Source: Gnetum montanum
Lineage: Eukaryota; Streptophyta; Gnetopsida; Gnetales; Gnetaceae
Direction of reading: 5' to 3'
DNA: 64,000 bases
NCBI GenBank assembly: GCA_015680685.1
Contig: MNCI01000167.1
Coordinates: forward strand, 2,346-66,345
How positions within the stretch are numbered: position 1 is the first letter of the stretch; the number at the start of each line of letters is the position of its first letter. The notes beneath the pieces were generated by a model, which was given only the letters and a program-made list of their open reading frames with translations, did not search any database and was not told where the DNA came from. This document shows, piece by piece, positions 1 through 11,702 of this stretch. Position numbers and translations under genes: made by a program.

Positions 1-225
1 GAATAAAGACACCGTACAATTACATTCACCACACTGCAGGCAGACACGGGAAAAAACCTAACTCTGGAGGGATCGAACTGCTAGAGCTTCGCTACTTCTA
101 AACTGGGATCCCAAACAAGGGAGAGTCGCGTCTTATTTATAGATATGGCAACGGACTGCGATATCGCGTACGCGATATCGTAGGGAAGACGCGATATCGC
201 GGCCTATTCCAAGAGCTATTGATCA
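1..225 (-). repeat. Truncated LTR, CGATATCG family
   Basis: Read on the minus strand this is the U3-TATA-R part of an LTR. A cluster of CGATATCG-type palindromes (about 158-203) is followed by a TATA-like box (TATAAATA, about 134-142) and by R/U5 sequence resembling the LTRs at 3792, 9119 and 18449 (GTGTGGTGAATGTAATTGTA-type stretch). The element runs off the left edge, so U5 and any internal part are not visible. The U3 terminus is put near 225 (GATCA) but is uncertain, because 205-221 also occurs unchanged at 2228-2244. Confidence 0.7.
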
Positions 226-858
226 ATCAGGGAGAAAAAAATTATGTGTCTTAATTATATCAACATTACTATAAAAAAGAATCTCAAATTTTTGCTCACT
301 AGCTTGTAATTTTGCTTTCTTGGAATCAACAAAAAATTTTGCATTGATAGAAGAAGTAAAAATTTTAGCATCAGTTGAAGAAATTGGAGATAATTTAGAA
401 TTCCCCTAGAGAGATCAAATTTTTTGGAAAAAAATCAAAGAGAGAAAATTACATTTATTGAAGAAAAATTAGATCTACATATAGAATGTATTAATTGTGA
501 GTAATACAAGTGATAGTAGATGAGCAATATGTATTATTAGAACACTACTATTTCTTTATAAGAAAATGATAAATCTCAAGTATTTAAACTATAAATATTG
601 ATTCAAGATCATTATAAAGAAGAAGTTTTCAAACTACATTAATACACATATCAACAATGAGGTCTTAGCCTAGTTATAAGATTCTTGAATTGGAAGCTCC
701 AATTTATGGGTATGATTTTTGTGGGTAATACTAAGTTATAACATCCTAATTACATGATATATATTAGGGCGTACATATGTTTACATGAATACACATATTT
801 GTTGTACTTAGGATTTATTTGCCTAATATTTTTTTTTCCTGTTTTTTTTTTCTTTTTT

Positions 859-898
859 GGGAAGGGGTTGGGGGGTGGGGGTGGGTGGGGGAGAGGGG
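859..898 (+). other. G-quadruplex-prone G-rich tract
   Basis: Seven runs of three or more G, separated by 1-3 bases, lie within 40 bp and follow a T-rich run. This fits the canonical G3+N1-7 pattern on the + strand. No gene is attached to it. Confidence 0.7.
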
Positions 899-1040
899 AG
901 GAGATGAGCGTGCCAAATCCAAAAAATGAATAATAATATTTAAAAAATTCAAAGTATATCAAATTACTAAAGAGGGAGTCTAAATGACATTTTTTGCCCT
1001 TTCTTATTTGTTTTGAAGCCAATTTGAGCCTAATTTCTTT

Positions 1041-1203
1041 TGTTCTACCCCTTATAAATAGGTAGTGATCTCTACATTTCATCACAATTTGTAGAATGGT
1101 TTTGAGTGTGATGGGATAAGTTTTGTTCTTCCCCCCTTATAAATAGGTAGTGGCCTCAACATTTCATCACAATTTGTAGAAGGGTTTTGAGTGTGATGGG
1201 ATA
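1041..1203 (+). repeat. Tandem duplication (85 bp) carrying a TATA box
   Basis: Two nearly identical copies with an 85-bp period. Each contains CTTATAAATAGG and then CATTTCATCACAATTTGTAG. The duplicated segment looks like a core promoter, so it may come from the LTR of an unidentified retroelement; the surrounding AT-rich DNA gives no other support. Confidence 0.75.
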
Positions 1204-2034
1204 AACGAAACAAAAACAAATTGAGAGCATGAGGTTGAAAAGGAAGACACTCTGAAGAGAGATTATTTTATCTTTATTTTTATGAATTTGCCTTATATTG
1301 TTGTGGATTTTCTATTCCCCATCTTTGCTTTCTTATCTTTTGCTATTCTTCTACAATTTTGATTATTATGCTAAGATTCTATAGAATTTTTATCATTTTG
1401 GGCATGTTTTTATGAAAAATAATATTTTAATTTTGTCCATACCATTTTCTATCTTTTGGTAAATTTCTAAAATTGTGGAAACTTTGTCCAACCTACTTCT
1501 TAGATATTTTATGAATATTTTGGATCAACTTTTAATGTGAACATGGTTTTTGGTTTAACTCATGATATAAATATGATTTTGCCAAAATTTTGTGAAATTT
1601 TGGCTATCATGAATTTTTGGCAAGAATTTTGTGGAATTTAAGCTTTAATGAATTTTCCCCGTTTTGGAAATCTTTTGGATTTTTGGAATAAAATAATAAT
1701 ATTTGTGGAACTAGTTTTACTTAGTTCGTAGTAACAACTACAAATCTTTTAAATGCCCCTGTTTACATGAAGTAGTGGAGTGTTCTTTAGTGGGACCCAT
1801 CCCACAGGAACAAAGATTGTTGGATGGATTTTCTATCCTAAATTTTGATTCGGAAGTTTATGTGAGGCTATTGATTTAGTCAAAACCATGACATTGAACA
1901 TTTGAGTCTACTGATGTGTGGTGAGGCATAGTCGAGACCTATCCTTCCGATGATACGTGTGCCTTAGCCACTGAGAATGCTAGTAGTGAGGCTATTGCAA
2001 AAACCCAACCATGAGGGACTCGCTTAAGGTCATA

Positions 2035-2280
2035 AGGATAATCTAATGATAGTAGTGAGGTTATTCCAAAAGCTGTCAGTAAGTCCCTTTAGCATTGAGA
2101 GTAACCAATGCATAGTTACTAACAAATTTTTGGACAAATATACACTCTTTATATTTTTGTTGGACAAATTTGTGATATCCTGAACATTAAAATAATTTAA
2201 AGGATAATTCAATGATAGTAGTGAGGTTATTCCAAGAGCTATTGGTGAGTTCCTTTAGCAATGAGGGTAACCAAGACCTA
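2035..2280 (+). repeat. Direct repeats about 170 bp apart
   Basis: A segment with GATAGTAGTGAGGTTATTCC followed by a CCTTTAGCA-TGAG-GTAACC stretch occurs at about 2045-2107 and again at about 2214-2273. A weaker third copy starts near 1981 (TAGTAGTGAGGCTATTGC). No function is apparent. Confidence 0.6.
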
Positions 2281-3214
2281 GCCTTTGAAGATGCCTAGAT
2301 AAAATATACATTCTTTGGATTTTTGGGATATTTTGTGGCATTTAGAGACTTGAAAACATTTTATTAATTTTGTGGCTTTTTAGGAATTTGAAACATTTTT
2401 GAATATTTTTTGCAAGCCTTTATCTAGCCCATATCTTAAGACTTTTAGTCCATAACCTTTATGCTCCAGAAAAAGAAAAATAAAATAACCTTTCTTATTT
2501 GAGGAGTTTTGACTCCTACATTTTGATGCAAAGAGTAAGCAAGGAAATATTGGAAGAGGAACATAGGATAAAAAATGGACTGATTGTATATAAGATGGAC
2601 CCTCTAAATTTGAAAATTAATTTCTATATATTTTGTATTTTTGTAAAATAAAAACCTTGTACACTTCTTGGATATTGAGCCATGTACTTATTTTTGTGAA
2701 TAAATAATAAAGCATGATAGATATGAATTTTTTGTTTGTGCCCTTGGAACTGTGAGATTGCAAGGAACATTTTTCACTTCAATGCACAAGAAATTTAATA
2801 TTATTTATTATTTATTAATATATTAATATTTAATTTAGTAAACTTAAAATGTGAATAACTTTCTTTCTAGATGTTTGATTGAGGCAAAACAGGTGTCATT
2901 GGGATCATTGTTTATAAAATTTTATTACGCTATATTGATCTATTGTATTTATGCTCTTTATTACTAATTTTTATCTATTTTACTAGTTCCTTTTGAGTTA
3001 GTAAATCAAGGTTAAATCCATATGCTTAGGGTTTCATAGCATCTTGATTAGTTATTGATAGGATATTTTATAGATAATCAATAAGGGTGTTACATAAAAT
3101 CTATCAATTTGATAATAAATTTTATTATTTCCTTGTTTATTATTACACAAGTATAATGCTACTCATTTGAATGATGTGAGAATAAAGAGCTAATATTTGA
3201 AAGATAATATTTTT

Positions 3215-3700
3215 ATTTAAAATGGCACCAATATTCTTGTTCTCGAGAGGACATATTAGGAGGAAGACCATCAAGTTTATCTAAATAGCTTTCAACCATA
3301 TTAAAGTCACCCCAAATACTCTAAGGAACTTTAGGTACAGATGAAAGATATTTCCAAACCTTTGATCGATTTTTCAAATTATTAAAAGCACAAATATTAC
3401 AAAGCCCAATGTCTCCTATGACAAGTAATCCAAAGAACTATTCTAAGGTTATCAAAGCTAGAATTCAAAACTTTTTCAATCCAATTTTTATTAACTAGAA
3501 TAGCAACACCTCTTTTATTAACCTCATGAGTAGCAACAACAAAAAAGAATTTAACAACAAAATTAATATCATGCATTGAAATCTTAATTTCTTAAAGGAA
3601 AAGAAAATCTAGAGATAAATGTTGATTTGAAGTATACTCCTTGGTAATCTTTGCTTGGAGTTATTAGAAAGACATTGACATTCTATGATAAAGCTAACAT
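3215..3700 (-). pseudogene. LINE (L1-type) endonuclease fragment
   Basis: The minus strand encodes a decayed apurinic-endonuclease-like segment: GVAILVNK, then an NICAFNNLKNRSKVW block and, near 3280-3325, SIWGDFNMVES. These correspond to the GVAIL, YAPN and GGDFNM blocks of plant L1 ORF2 endonucleases. There are in-frame stops and no reverse transcriptase follows, so this is a dead fragment. The right side ends just before the solo LTR at 3792. The family call is firm; the exact ends are approximate. Confidence 0.7.
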
Positions 3701-3791
3701 TTAAATGTGGGGGAGGAAACATCCAATATTGAATTTTCAAGCTTAACATTTGTATCACAATTTATGTCATTGATAAGTATAAAAGCATTAG

Positions 3792-4713
3792 TGATGAATC
3801 ATGGTTTTCCAGGTGTTGATATCAAACCCCTATTATCATACCCCTATTATCAGACCCCTATTATCAGACCCCTGATATTGAGTACAAGATATCATGTCTG
3901 ATGAGTCCCGATATCGAACCCCCGATATCAGGTACTCGATATCACAACCTGGATAGCAATATTGGATACGCGATATCATGGTTTCTATGTGAGCCTATAA
4001 ACACACAATGGGATGCATGGGAAAGTAATAGGAAGTTAATGTTAGAGTAGGATCTTTTTGTCAATTTTTTACTCTCAACCCTTTCCCCAGTGCATGCCAG
4101 CAATGTGATGATTGTAATTGTACAGAACCTTTCTTTGAGTGTGAAGTACTTGGACGTGCATATGATTGGCAATAAAGATCGAGATTACTTCATCATTGCA
4201 GCATTCACTTAATTTTAATTATTATTTATTGCTTTCGTAATTAATATTTCTCTACCCTCACCTCCTACCCCTATTAGTAAACATGGAATGAGTACAACTT
4301 AATCATGAGCATTTAACTGTGACTACTTGGTATCCCAGTAGCATACCTAGGACATGTGCTTGGTAATCCCAGTGGTAGTACACAAGGTCCAAGATGTGTA
4401 CAGATGATTAAGGATGGATGCTCATTGCACTTAAGCTAGCTTAGATTCTCTTCTCCCTCTCCATCTTAGGTTAATCAAAGTTACTTTCCATTACCTCTAG
4501 GATTAGAACTAGCTTAGGACCACATCATACACCTCACTCTAAACTAAACTATATGTGATAAAGCAAATACTAGTCTAGGTGGGAAGATAGCAAACTACAA
4601 TCAACGTGTAATTATCTAGATACCACAACTAGCCCGTCTACAGAGTTCGACTGGATCGTGTGTGAACGCTCATATTCGTATGGTTGAGTGTAGGGATACC
4701 TCGCCACTCATCA
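3792..4713 (+). mobile_element. Solo LTR with target duplication ATTAG
   Basis: The sequence starts TGATGAATCATGG and ends CGCCACTCATCA, so it has TGATGA/TCATCA inverted ends. It is flanked by ATTAG at 3787-3791 and 4714-4718. The U3 part holds an expanded array of CCCCTATTATCAGA-like units followed by CGATATCG-like units (3818-3977). The TATA box is at 3996-4001 and an AATAAA signal at 4171-4176. No internal region is attached, so it is a solo LTR left by LTR-LTR recombination. It is closely related to the LTRs at 9119 and 18449. Confidence 0.92.
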
Positions 4714-4718
4714 ATTAG

Positions 4719-4998
4719 TAAATAAAATAACATTTTGAATAATACTTCAACTAGAGAGAGAAGGAGATATCTTTGGGATAATTAAATTGAAATTAGTATT
4801 TTTAGACCTCTTATTTTTTTGTTGCACTAAGAAAAATTCATCCACATTAGTATTTTCACTTCTAGTCCTTGTGAAAATTTTCTTTTTTCAAGAGGAATTT
4901 TCTTTAAATATCAAGAGCTTATTAGCACATTTAAATTAAAAAAATTTAGTAAAATGCTAAGAACTTGTTGAAAAAGATTTTATTTATGATTGTTAAAA
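4719..4998. other. AT-rich spacer
   Basis: AT-rich sequence between the solo LTR and the minus-strand element. Nothing recognisable was seen. It is the left half of the insertion site whose right half starts at 27776. Confidence 0.4.
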
Positions 4999-5003
4999 AC
5001 TAC

Positions 5004-5872
5004 TGATGAGTGGCAAGGTACCCCTACACACAACCATACAAATCACAAAGTGTTCACACACAATCCAATTAAATTTCATGGACTTTATAATTTCTAGTGC
5101 ACTAGTCTTCTAGGTAGTGAGCCTTGCCCTAAGGTCATTCATTATCTTCTTGATTATACTTGTGAAGTACAAAGGTATGGTTAAGTGAAATCGAGGCATA
5201 TGATTTTTATCATTTTATATTTTATGTTCTTGGTGGTTTGAATAGAGAGATAAAGTAATTTAATGACTAATCTAAATTAACTAACTAACTGATCTCTAAC
5301 TAATCCTAACATAAGCATCTAGTCTCACTTTTTGTACATGTCCTGAACCCACGTATCCATTACTAGGTTGCAAAGCGCTACGCCACTGGGTCCACCAAGC
5401 AATAACACTATTGGGATTACCAAGCAAATACATGTTATGCTCGAAGCGGTTGTATTTATGTATTTAAACTATCTAGCTTATCTCACTTAATTAACTTAAT
5501 TACTGGAAAACATTAAATCATTAACTGAAGACATTAAATGCATAAATAAATATCTGAACTATCCAGAATGCTGCAAGGTTTATCAGGAAGCTTGTCTTTA
5601 TTACTGTACATACTATCATGCTCAAGTATAATAATGCTTGAATAAAGATCTATACACCCAATGAGTCCTATTATGGGCACTACGAGAAATATTCTAATGT
5701 TCAAATGAACAAACTACAATAGCTCTGCTACTACGATGAATTTGATGTCATAAATGTGGTTGGCAAGCACATATTTATAGTAACAAATGGACCTTGCGTT
5801 GATGGGGTCGTGTCGACATAGCAAACAATGCATTGACAGGGCCGCATCAACATAGCCAACCACAATCCATGA
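5004..5872 (-). repeat. 3' LTR of the minus-strand element
   Basis: The left end reads TGATGAGTGGCAAGG, the complement of the CACTCATCA end seen in related LTRs. On the minus strand the order is U3 with TTGACA/TCGAC-type palindromes (about 5793-5855), a TATA-like box (CTATAAATATG, about 5770-5780), AATAAAG signals and U5. The U3 end has decayed from TGATGG to TCATGG at 5872. The partner at 26968-27770 is shorter by about 66 bp, mainly by a deletion around 5620-5690. Confidence 0.88.
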
Positions 5873-6142
5873 TATTCCCATGACTAAATAAAAACTCGTT
5901 CTTGAGTTTTTTTACAAAAAATTGAAAAGGTATGGGATTATTAACTAACTCTTTAACAAAACAAAGCAAACTGACTTGATAAAACTGAGTGCCTGAGTGT
6001 ACAAATCAACACATTACAACAATTGTGGTGTTCATAACACAAAATTAAACATAATGACATGACTCTTCAAAATTGGATGACACTTACTTTGATGGCATGA
6101 AGTTGGTGGAAAAGGTTAAATAGTCCCAAGGGGTGGTGGCTC

Positions 6143-9113
6143 CTAACGCTCCAAGGGACCTTCACCAGCTTCAAGCATGTGTGGTAGCTTTGGTGGTTGT
6201 GGTTGTCCTGCTACTGCTACAACTTCTGACAGGAGGTAAAAGGCATTCAGTAATGGCTTCATTTTCTCCTCCTTACTCCTAGGATCATGCTTTGTCCACA
6301 CATCTTCACCAATGTGGGTAGGAATGGGCACATACCAAGGATAGGGAATCGTTGGGAATAACTCCTTAGTGTTAATCAACCAGGTAGCAAATTGTTTGCA
6401 CTAGATGTCAAACACCTTAACTATGTCTTTTAGCTCCTGGTAATCATTCATTCTCTTGGCCAAGTTCTCAATAGCTAATCATTAATCCATGAATCATGCC
6501 CTAAGAACTTCAAGTTTAGCATTTGTTATCTCAATCTTTTGCTTGGTGTCCTCATGGTACTTGAACTTGGCCTCGTATAGCAAGATGACCTGGCCACTTG
6601 TTTTTCCAATTTTGACCACGGTCGTCCAATAGTAAACATTGCTAAGTTTACATAGCAAAGATTGGCCAATTCCATTTATTTTTTCATTTCTTCAATTTGC
6701 AACTTCTTTAGGTGGATCTTCACTCTATTATATGCATCAATCCCATCAACAATGGGCTACCATACTTGTCTTCCTTCCTAGAGCTGTTGGAGGGCTTCAT
6801 TTACTTTTACCTTAGTCATTTGAATATGTTTCTCATTTACCTCCTTCTGCAAGCCAACCTCATCTCTATAGTAATTTTTAACTCTTTCAAATTTGAGAGG
6901 CAATGATCTTAATCGTAGACTTCTAGCATAAGGCTCAAACTTCCTCTATAGAAAAATTTTGATTCTCTATGGCTAATTTTCTTAACTTAGTATTTACCCT
7001 AGTGAGCTACTCCTGTTGATGATGAATGAATTCCTACATTTGTTAGTTTTGTGCATCAACATTGTGCAACAAATGATTCTTTGTGATCAATGATTTGTTT
7101 TCCTGGTGCATCTAAACCAAGCCCTTCTAAAGCAAGTAAGTTTTTTCTCCTACTATCGATTGGTTGAAGATGGCCATCACCATTCCCTCCTTAGCTTTTT
7201 TAAATCATTCCTAAAGCTATTTAAAATCTTTATCTCTGGTGATTGCTAGGCTGAGGAGTGCAGGATTAGCAAAATGGGCACGTAGTTTAGCAATTTCTAC
7301 AGTTAAGCATTGGTTTTGTGCTTGGCCATTTCAAGTTGTCCCTCTAAGATGATGCACTTGCCCTTTGTTTCCAACATCTCTGACTAGGTTGCAATAATGT
7401 TATTCAGGAAATCAAAGATTTCCAGAATTGGTTGCCCAATTCCCAGTGGTCGGTTCAACAACTCTTCATGCTGGGCTGCATTCAATCTTTCACTGACCAT
7501 GCTTGTGAACATCTACACATCTAGAAGTGTAGATACAAATGGTATAGACACCGCAAGTGCATTAAGTGCTTCAACGATTCGGTCAGTGACTACTTTAGTA
7601 GCAATCTCCTGTCCTTGATGCTACACTACCAATATAGCTGCCCCCTTGCCTTCCTTCAAATGCACCGAAAAGAAGGCAGCCTTCCCAGAGATTTCTAGGA
7701 ATAAATGGTGTTGAGATAAGGACATTGTCAACTCTCAAGCATTGGGATCTAACCTCGTAGCCAGCTACATTCTATGGGTAGAGAACATCAACCCATCTCT
7801 TTCCATCTAGCTAATTCGTTGAGCCACATCATCAAGGTGACTCATCATTGGTTGATATACAGATGGGTCTACACCACTCGTTCCTACATGTTGCTCCTAC
7901 TCACTTAAGAGCTACTCTTAGATTTCGTGCAAGTGCTCAATGGCTACACAAGCCTCCAGCGTTGTTTCTTGAGTAGTTGGTGGAGGTGGTGGCTATTGCT
8001 CCCCTTCTTTAGTCATGGCAAGTGTCTTGCCCTTCATTATTTCAGACCATAAGGCAATGGGAGTATGCCTGGTCATGTCATTTACATAGTTGATGATCCT
8101 TACCCTTTTGCAAAGTTTCTGGATGAGGCATGAAAAAGGCAAGGTTTTCCTTTCACATTCATTTTCTTTGAAGTGCTTCTTGATTTTTAAATAGATCAAT
8201 TATGGAAGATTTGCTAGAAATCTCCCGCTTAGAGTAGCACATGCTTAGATGGAAAAGGCAGTCACCTTACTAGGCCTCACTGTTGGATTGAGATGGTAGG
8301 CCATCATTTTGAAGTATATGTGTTCCATCAGTGTGAGCATGTTGTATTCCTTACGGTCAACCCTGTAACACCATTGAGTCAACTCCTTTTTGGCCTCAGG
8401 TTCATCTTGTGTTAACAACTCTACTAGTTGTGTCCTAATATCAGGTAATCCCAACACCTGTGCGATAGCTTCAACTAATTAGAACATTTGAATATCCTTG
8501 ATTTTCACTATGGAGCCTAGACTTCTATTATTCTAGAAGAGATACATCTCTCCCATGTATCACTTCCCACTGGAAGTGATGACTAGCCACATGGGAGAAA
8601 TTTGCAATTGTGTTTTTACCTCTACTAGAGCATGCTCTAAAAATGGCCCAAAGTTCAGTTCCTAGAAAACTGAGCGTTGGATATCACAGGGCCTAATGAT
8701 GTCAAGGAAGGCTTGTGTTAGTGTGACCTCAAGTCTTGGTATAGGTCCTAGTGCTTCCCCTCACTATGATTATTCTATTACCACTTCTTCTTCAGGAATC
8801 TGTTAAACAGATTCAGTTCAGGCTCTGCTCAAAGAGGTCCTATTGCATGGGTTGCTTCTGGTTGTTCCTAGGATTGTTCTTGTTAACCCCTTCCAGTTTT
8901 GGATCATTTCTTCCTTGGTTGAGAAGGTCCTCCCTTCTACAATCATTTCGATCTTGGCACCATTTGTAACCACAAGATGATCATAAGTTAGTAATTGTTG
9001 TGTAACATGAAACAATGGGGGTACATCATCTACTTAGGATAGTTACACTTGGCTAAGTTGTGACTATGGATGATTTAATTAATTTTAATCATTATTTTAT
9101 TTATGTTTTAATG
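6143..9113 (-). pseudogene. Env-like ORF of the minus-strand element
   Basis: A degenerate reading frame in the position of the third ORF of Athila-type elements, downstream of pol. The clearest block is LPFSCLIQKLCKRVRI (minus, 7993-8199), which matches LPFSCLIRKLCKHAGI in the plus-strand element and the conserved core of the 'putative plant transposon protein' family found in this lineage. Lower coordinates (about 6500-7700) encode glutamate-, leucine- and lysine-rich sequence likely to be coiled coil. In-frame stops are numerous. In-frame initiation cannot be assigned; the upstream part is separated by the nested element at 9119. Whether the protein acts as an envelope is not established in the lineage. 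Confidence 0.65.
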
Positions 9114-9939
9114 TTAACTGATGAATCATGATTCATCAAGCCACAATATCAGATCCTCAATATTGGATCCACGATATTGAGTACGCGATATCGCAGCCCA
9201 ATAACGATATTAGATACACGATATCGTGGTTTCTGTGTGGGCCTATAAATACACATGTAGGCACACAGGAAGAGGGAGTTTTTTTTTAGTAAGTTATAAA
9301 AGTTAGTTTAGTGTATGATCTTTTTGTCATTTTTCCTCTCAACCCTTTCTCCTAGTGCATGCCTGCAGTGTGATGACTGTAATTGTATAGCATCCTTTAT
9401 TCGAGTATGATGTACTTGGACACGCACATGGCCAGAAATAAAGATCAAGATTACTTCATCATTGCAACATTCACTTAGTTTAATTATTTAATTGTTATTG
9501 TTATTTATTGCTTTTGTAGTTAATATCTCTTCACCCTAACTCCTTAAACACGAAATGAGTACAACTTAATCATGAGCATTTAAGTGTGACTACTTGGTAA
9601 CCTAGGATACCTAGGATCTGCACTTGGTAATCCTAGTAGTAGTTGTGCATGAGGTCTAAGATCTGTATAGATGATTAAGGAACAAATGCTCATCACACTT
9701 AGGCTAGCTTAGATTCTCTTTCCCTATCTCCTATTAGTTTAGATTCTCCCTCCCTTTTCCTCTTAGCTTAATTAAAGATTATTTTCCATTGTCTCTAAGA
9801 GCAGCATTAGTTTAGGAACACATCATACACCTCACTCTGGACTAAACCATACGTGACAAAGCAAATATTAGTCTAGGTGGAAAGATAATGAACTACGATC
9901 AATGAGTAACTATCTAGATACCACAACTAGCCTGTCTAC

Positions 9940-11343
9940 TGATGAACAGTGTTAAAATTCCAGAACTAGTATCTGCCATAACCACAACTCAGCCAATGCA
10001 CTTCACGTTGAAGCAATGTATTAACTACATTGTGATTTATCTACCCTCGCTCATTTGTGACTATGTTGTGTGTGCAGATGGCAATCATACAACAATGGAC
10101 TGGGCCTGGAGGATGCACTCAGGATGGACCAGAATTGGAACATTCATGAAAGGACCAAGATTGGTGGCGTGGCCATGGATGAACAACGACAGGTGCAATA
10201 TTGACATCGGCAGCAACATGTCTCATTCTTTTCTTTCTCTATCCTTCTTCCCTTTTAGCTGCTAATAAGGCTAGCTATCATGTATGTACAGTGTTCACTT
10301 TTGTGGTCATGAACACTAATGTTATCATGTATTGTATTGTTGATCTGTTCACTGGGCACATTGAGTTAGTCACCCCATTCCACCGTCAATAGTCATTCAG
10401 TCAATAATCCCATATCTTCCCAATATTTTGTAAGGAGCTCGAGGATGATTTTTCATCCAGTCATGCGGGTATGATGAACTGTGATATCATGTATGCGATA
10501 TCATGTCCACGATGTTGCGTCCGCGATATCGGATCAACCATGCGATATCAGATACCCGATCTCGTAGCCTGTCTCATATTTATAAATAAGAGGCAACACC
10601 TTTGGTTTCCATATTTAAGAATTAGTCCCTTAGCCAAACTCTTGCCATTTTCTCCCTCCAGAGTTAGAATTATTTCTGTGTGCCCATAGTAGGAGTCATA
10701 GAGTGAACAGATCTTTATTCGAGCATTGTGTACCTGAGCACACTTCGTGTACAGCAATAAAGACGAACTTTATGATAAACCTTGAAGCATACAGAATAGA
10801 TTAATTAGTGTTAATTCTTATTTAATGTTTTCATAGTTAATTAATGATTTCTCTCACCCTACAACTCTCTTAGTTAATTACACTCAATACGATCGCTTCG
10901 AGCAGGTGTGTAGCGCTTGGTAACCCAGTAACAATTAGCATTTGGTAATCCTAGCAGCGTTGCACTAGTTCAGGATGTGTACAAAAAGCGGGAACAGGTA
11001 CTGGTGTTAGGAGTACTTAGAACTTAGTTANAAAGCGGGAACAGGTACTGGTGTTAGGAGTACTTAGAACTTAGTTAATGAATAGTTAAATTAGATTAGT
11101 TACTTAGTTACTTCTCTCTCCCCTCCTTATTAGTGCAGGATAGAAAACACATAAAAATCATATACCTCAAGCTTACTTAACCATACAATAGTGACATACA
11201 AGTAAGTTTGGGAAGACAACGATTAATCAACCCATTATCGTTCCACAAGGCGCATAGCCACTTAGTCCTTCGAATTCGACCAGATCGTGCGTGAAACGCT
11301 CATATTCGTATGGTTGAGCATAGGCGTACCTCGCCGCTCATCA
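9940..11343 (+). mobile_element. Third-level nested, internally deleted LTR element, target duplication TCTAC
   Basis: The insertion begins TGATGAACAGTG and ends CCGCTCATCA. It is flanked by TCTAC at 9935-9939 and 11344-11348, and splits the 5' LTR of the surrounding element precisely. Its right part is a complete LTR (10471-11343) preceded by a polypurine-type tract (CATGCGGGTA, 10461-10470). The left 530 bp is internal-type sequence, and only the first bases match the LTR start. The most likely history is loss of the 5' LTR, primer site and coding region by deletion. A 46-bp assembly duplication lies within it at 10985-11077. Confidence 0.85.
10471..11343 (+). repeat. LTR of the third-level element
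   Basis: Starts TGATGAACTGTGATATC and ends CCGCTCATCA. The U3 part (about 10482-10563) has six or more GATATC/CGATATCG palindromes. A TATA-like TATTTATAAATAAG lies at about 10578-10591, with AATAAAG at 10756. The R-U5 part resembles that of the minus-strand element (ATAAACCTTG near the start, GCTTGGTAA-type blocks), although the U3 arrays of the two families differ. Confidence 0.8.
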
Positions 11344-11421
11344 TCTACGGAGTTTGACCAAATCGTGCGTGAAATGCTCATATTCATATGGTTGAGTGTA
11401 GGGGTACCTCATCACTCATCA

Positions 11422-11440
11422 TTAGCGCCATTGTCAGGAT
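11422..11440 (+). other. Primer binding site, tRNA-Asp type
   Basis: Directly after the 5' LTR the sequence TTAGCGCCATTGTCAGGA resembles the TGGCGCCGTTGCCGGGGA site used by Athila-type elements, complementary to the 3' end of tRNA-Asp. The differences seen are transitions, as expected from methylcytosine decay. Confidence 0.75.
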
Positions 11441-11702
11441 AGTGCTAGTTATCTAGATTAGTTACATCATACAATATTGTTGTAACAAAGTATTCACAAT
11501 ACATCTTTTAGAAAAGAAATTAATTTCAATTAAGTCACATACAATATCTCTCTTACAAGATTATGATAATGTAACAACCAGTAGGGCAATTCATTAGAGA
11601 ACCAATGAATTGTATGATGAAGAAGATGAAGTTTGGAGTACTCAATCTGATGTAGGGGTTTCTTATAAACATAAACGAAGACAACATCATCCCAACTCAT
11701 GA

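Larger units (their letters stand above)
226..3190. other. AT-rich intergenic DNA without a recognisable gene
   Basis: No coding region can be supported here; the open frames are short and of low complexity. The stretch holds a G-rich tract, a tandem copy of a TATA-containing segment and a pair of direct repeats, listed separately. The combination of TATA boxes (1053, 1138) and AATAAA-like signals near 2646 and 2707 could belong to a decayed LTR, but no TG..CA ends or target duplication were found. Confidence 0.5.
9119..11421 (+). repeat. 5' LTR of the plus-strand element, split by a nested insertion
   Basis: The LTR is 9119-9939 plus 11349-11421, about 890 bp once the insertion is removed, against 862 bp for the 3' LTR. 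The difference is largely one extra CGATATTG/CGATATCG unit in the 5' copy. U3 palindromes span about 9144-9227, the TATA box (TATAAAT) is at 9244-9250 and AATAAA at 9437-9442. The ends are TGATGAATC and CACTCATCA. Confidence 0.9.

Noticed and set aside
9942-10265. 107-codon open frame at the start of the third-level element
   Set aside because: No family recognised, low support, and it lies in a deleted element; not listed as a gene.
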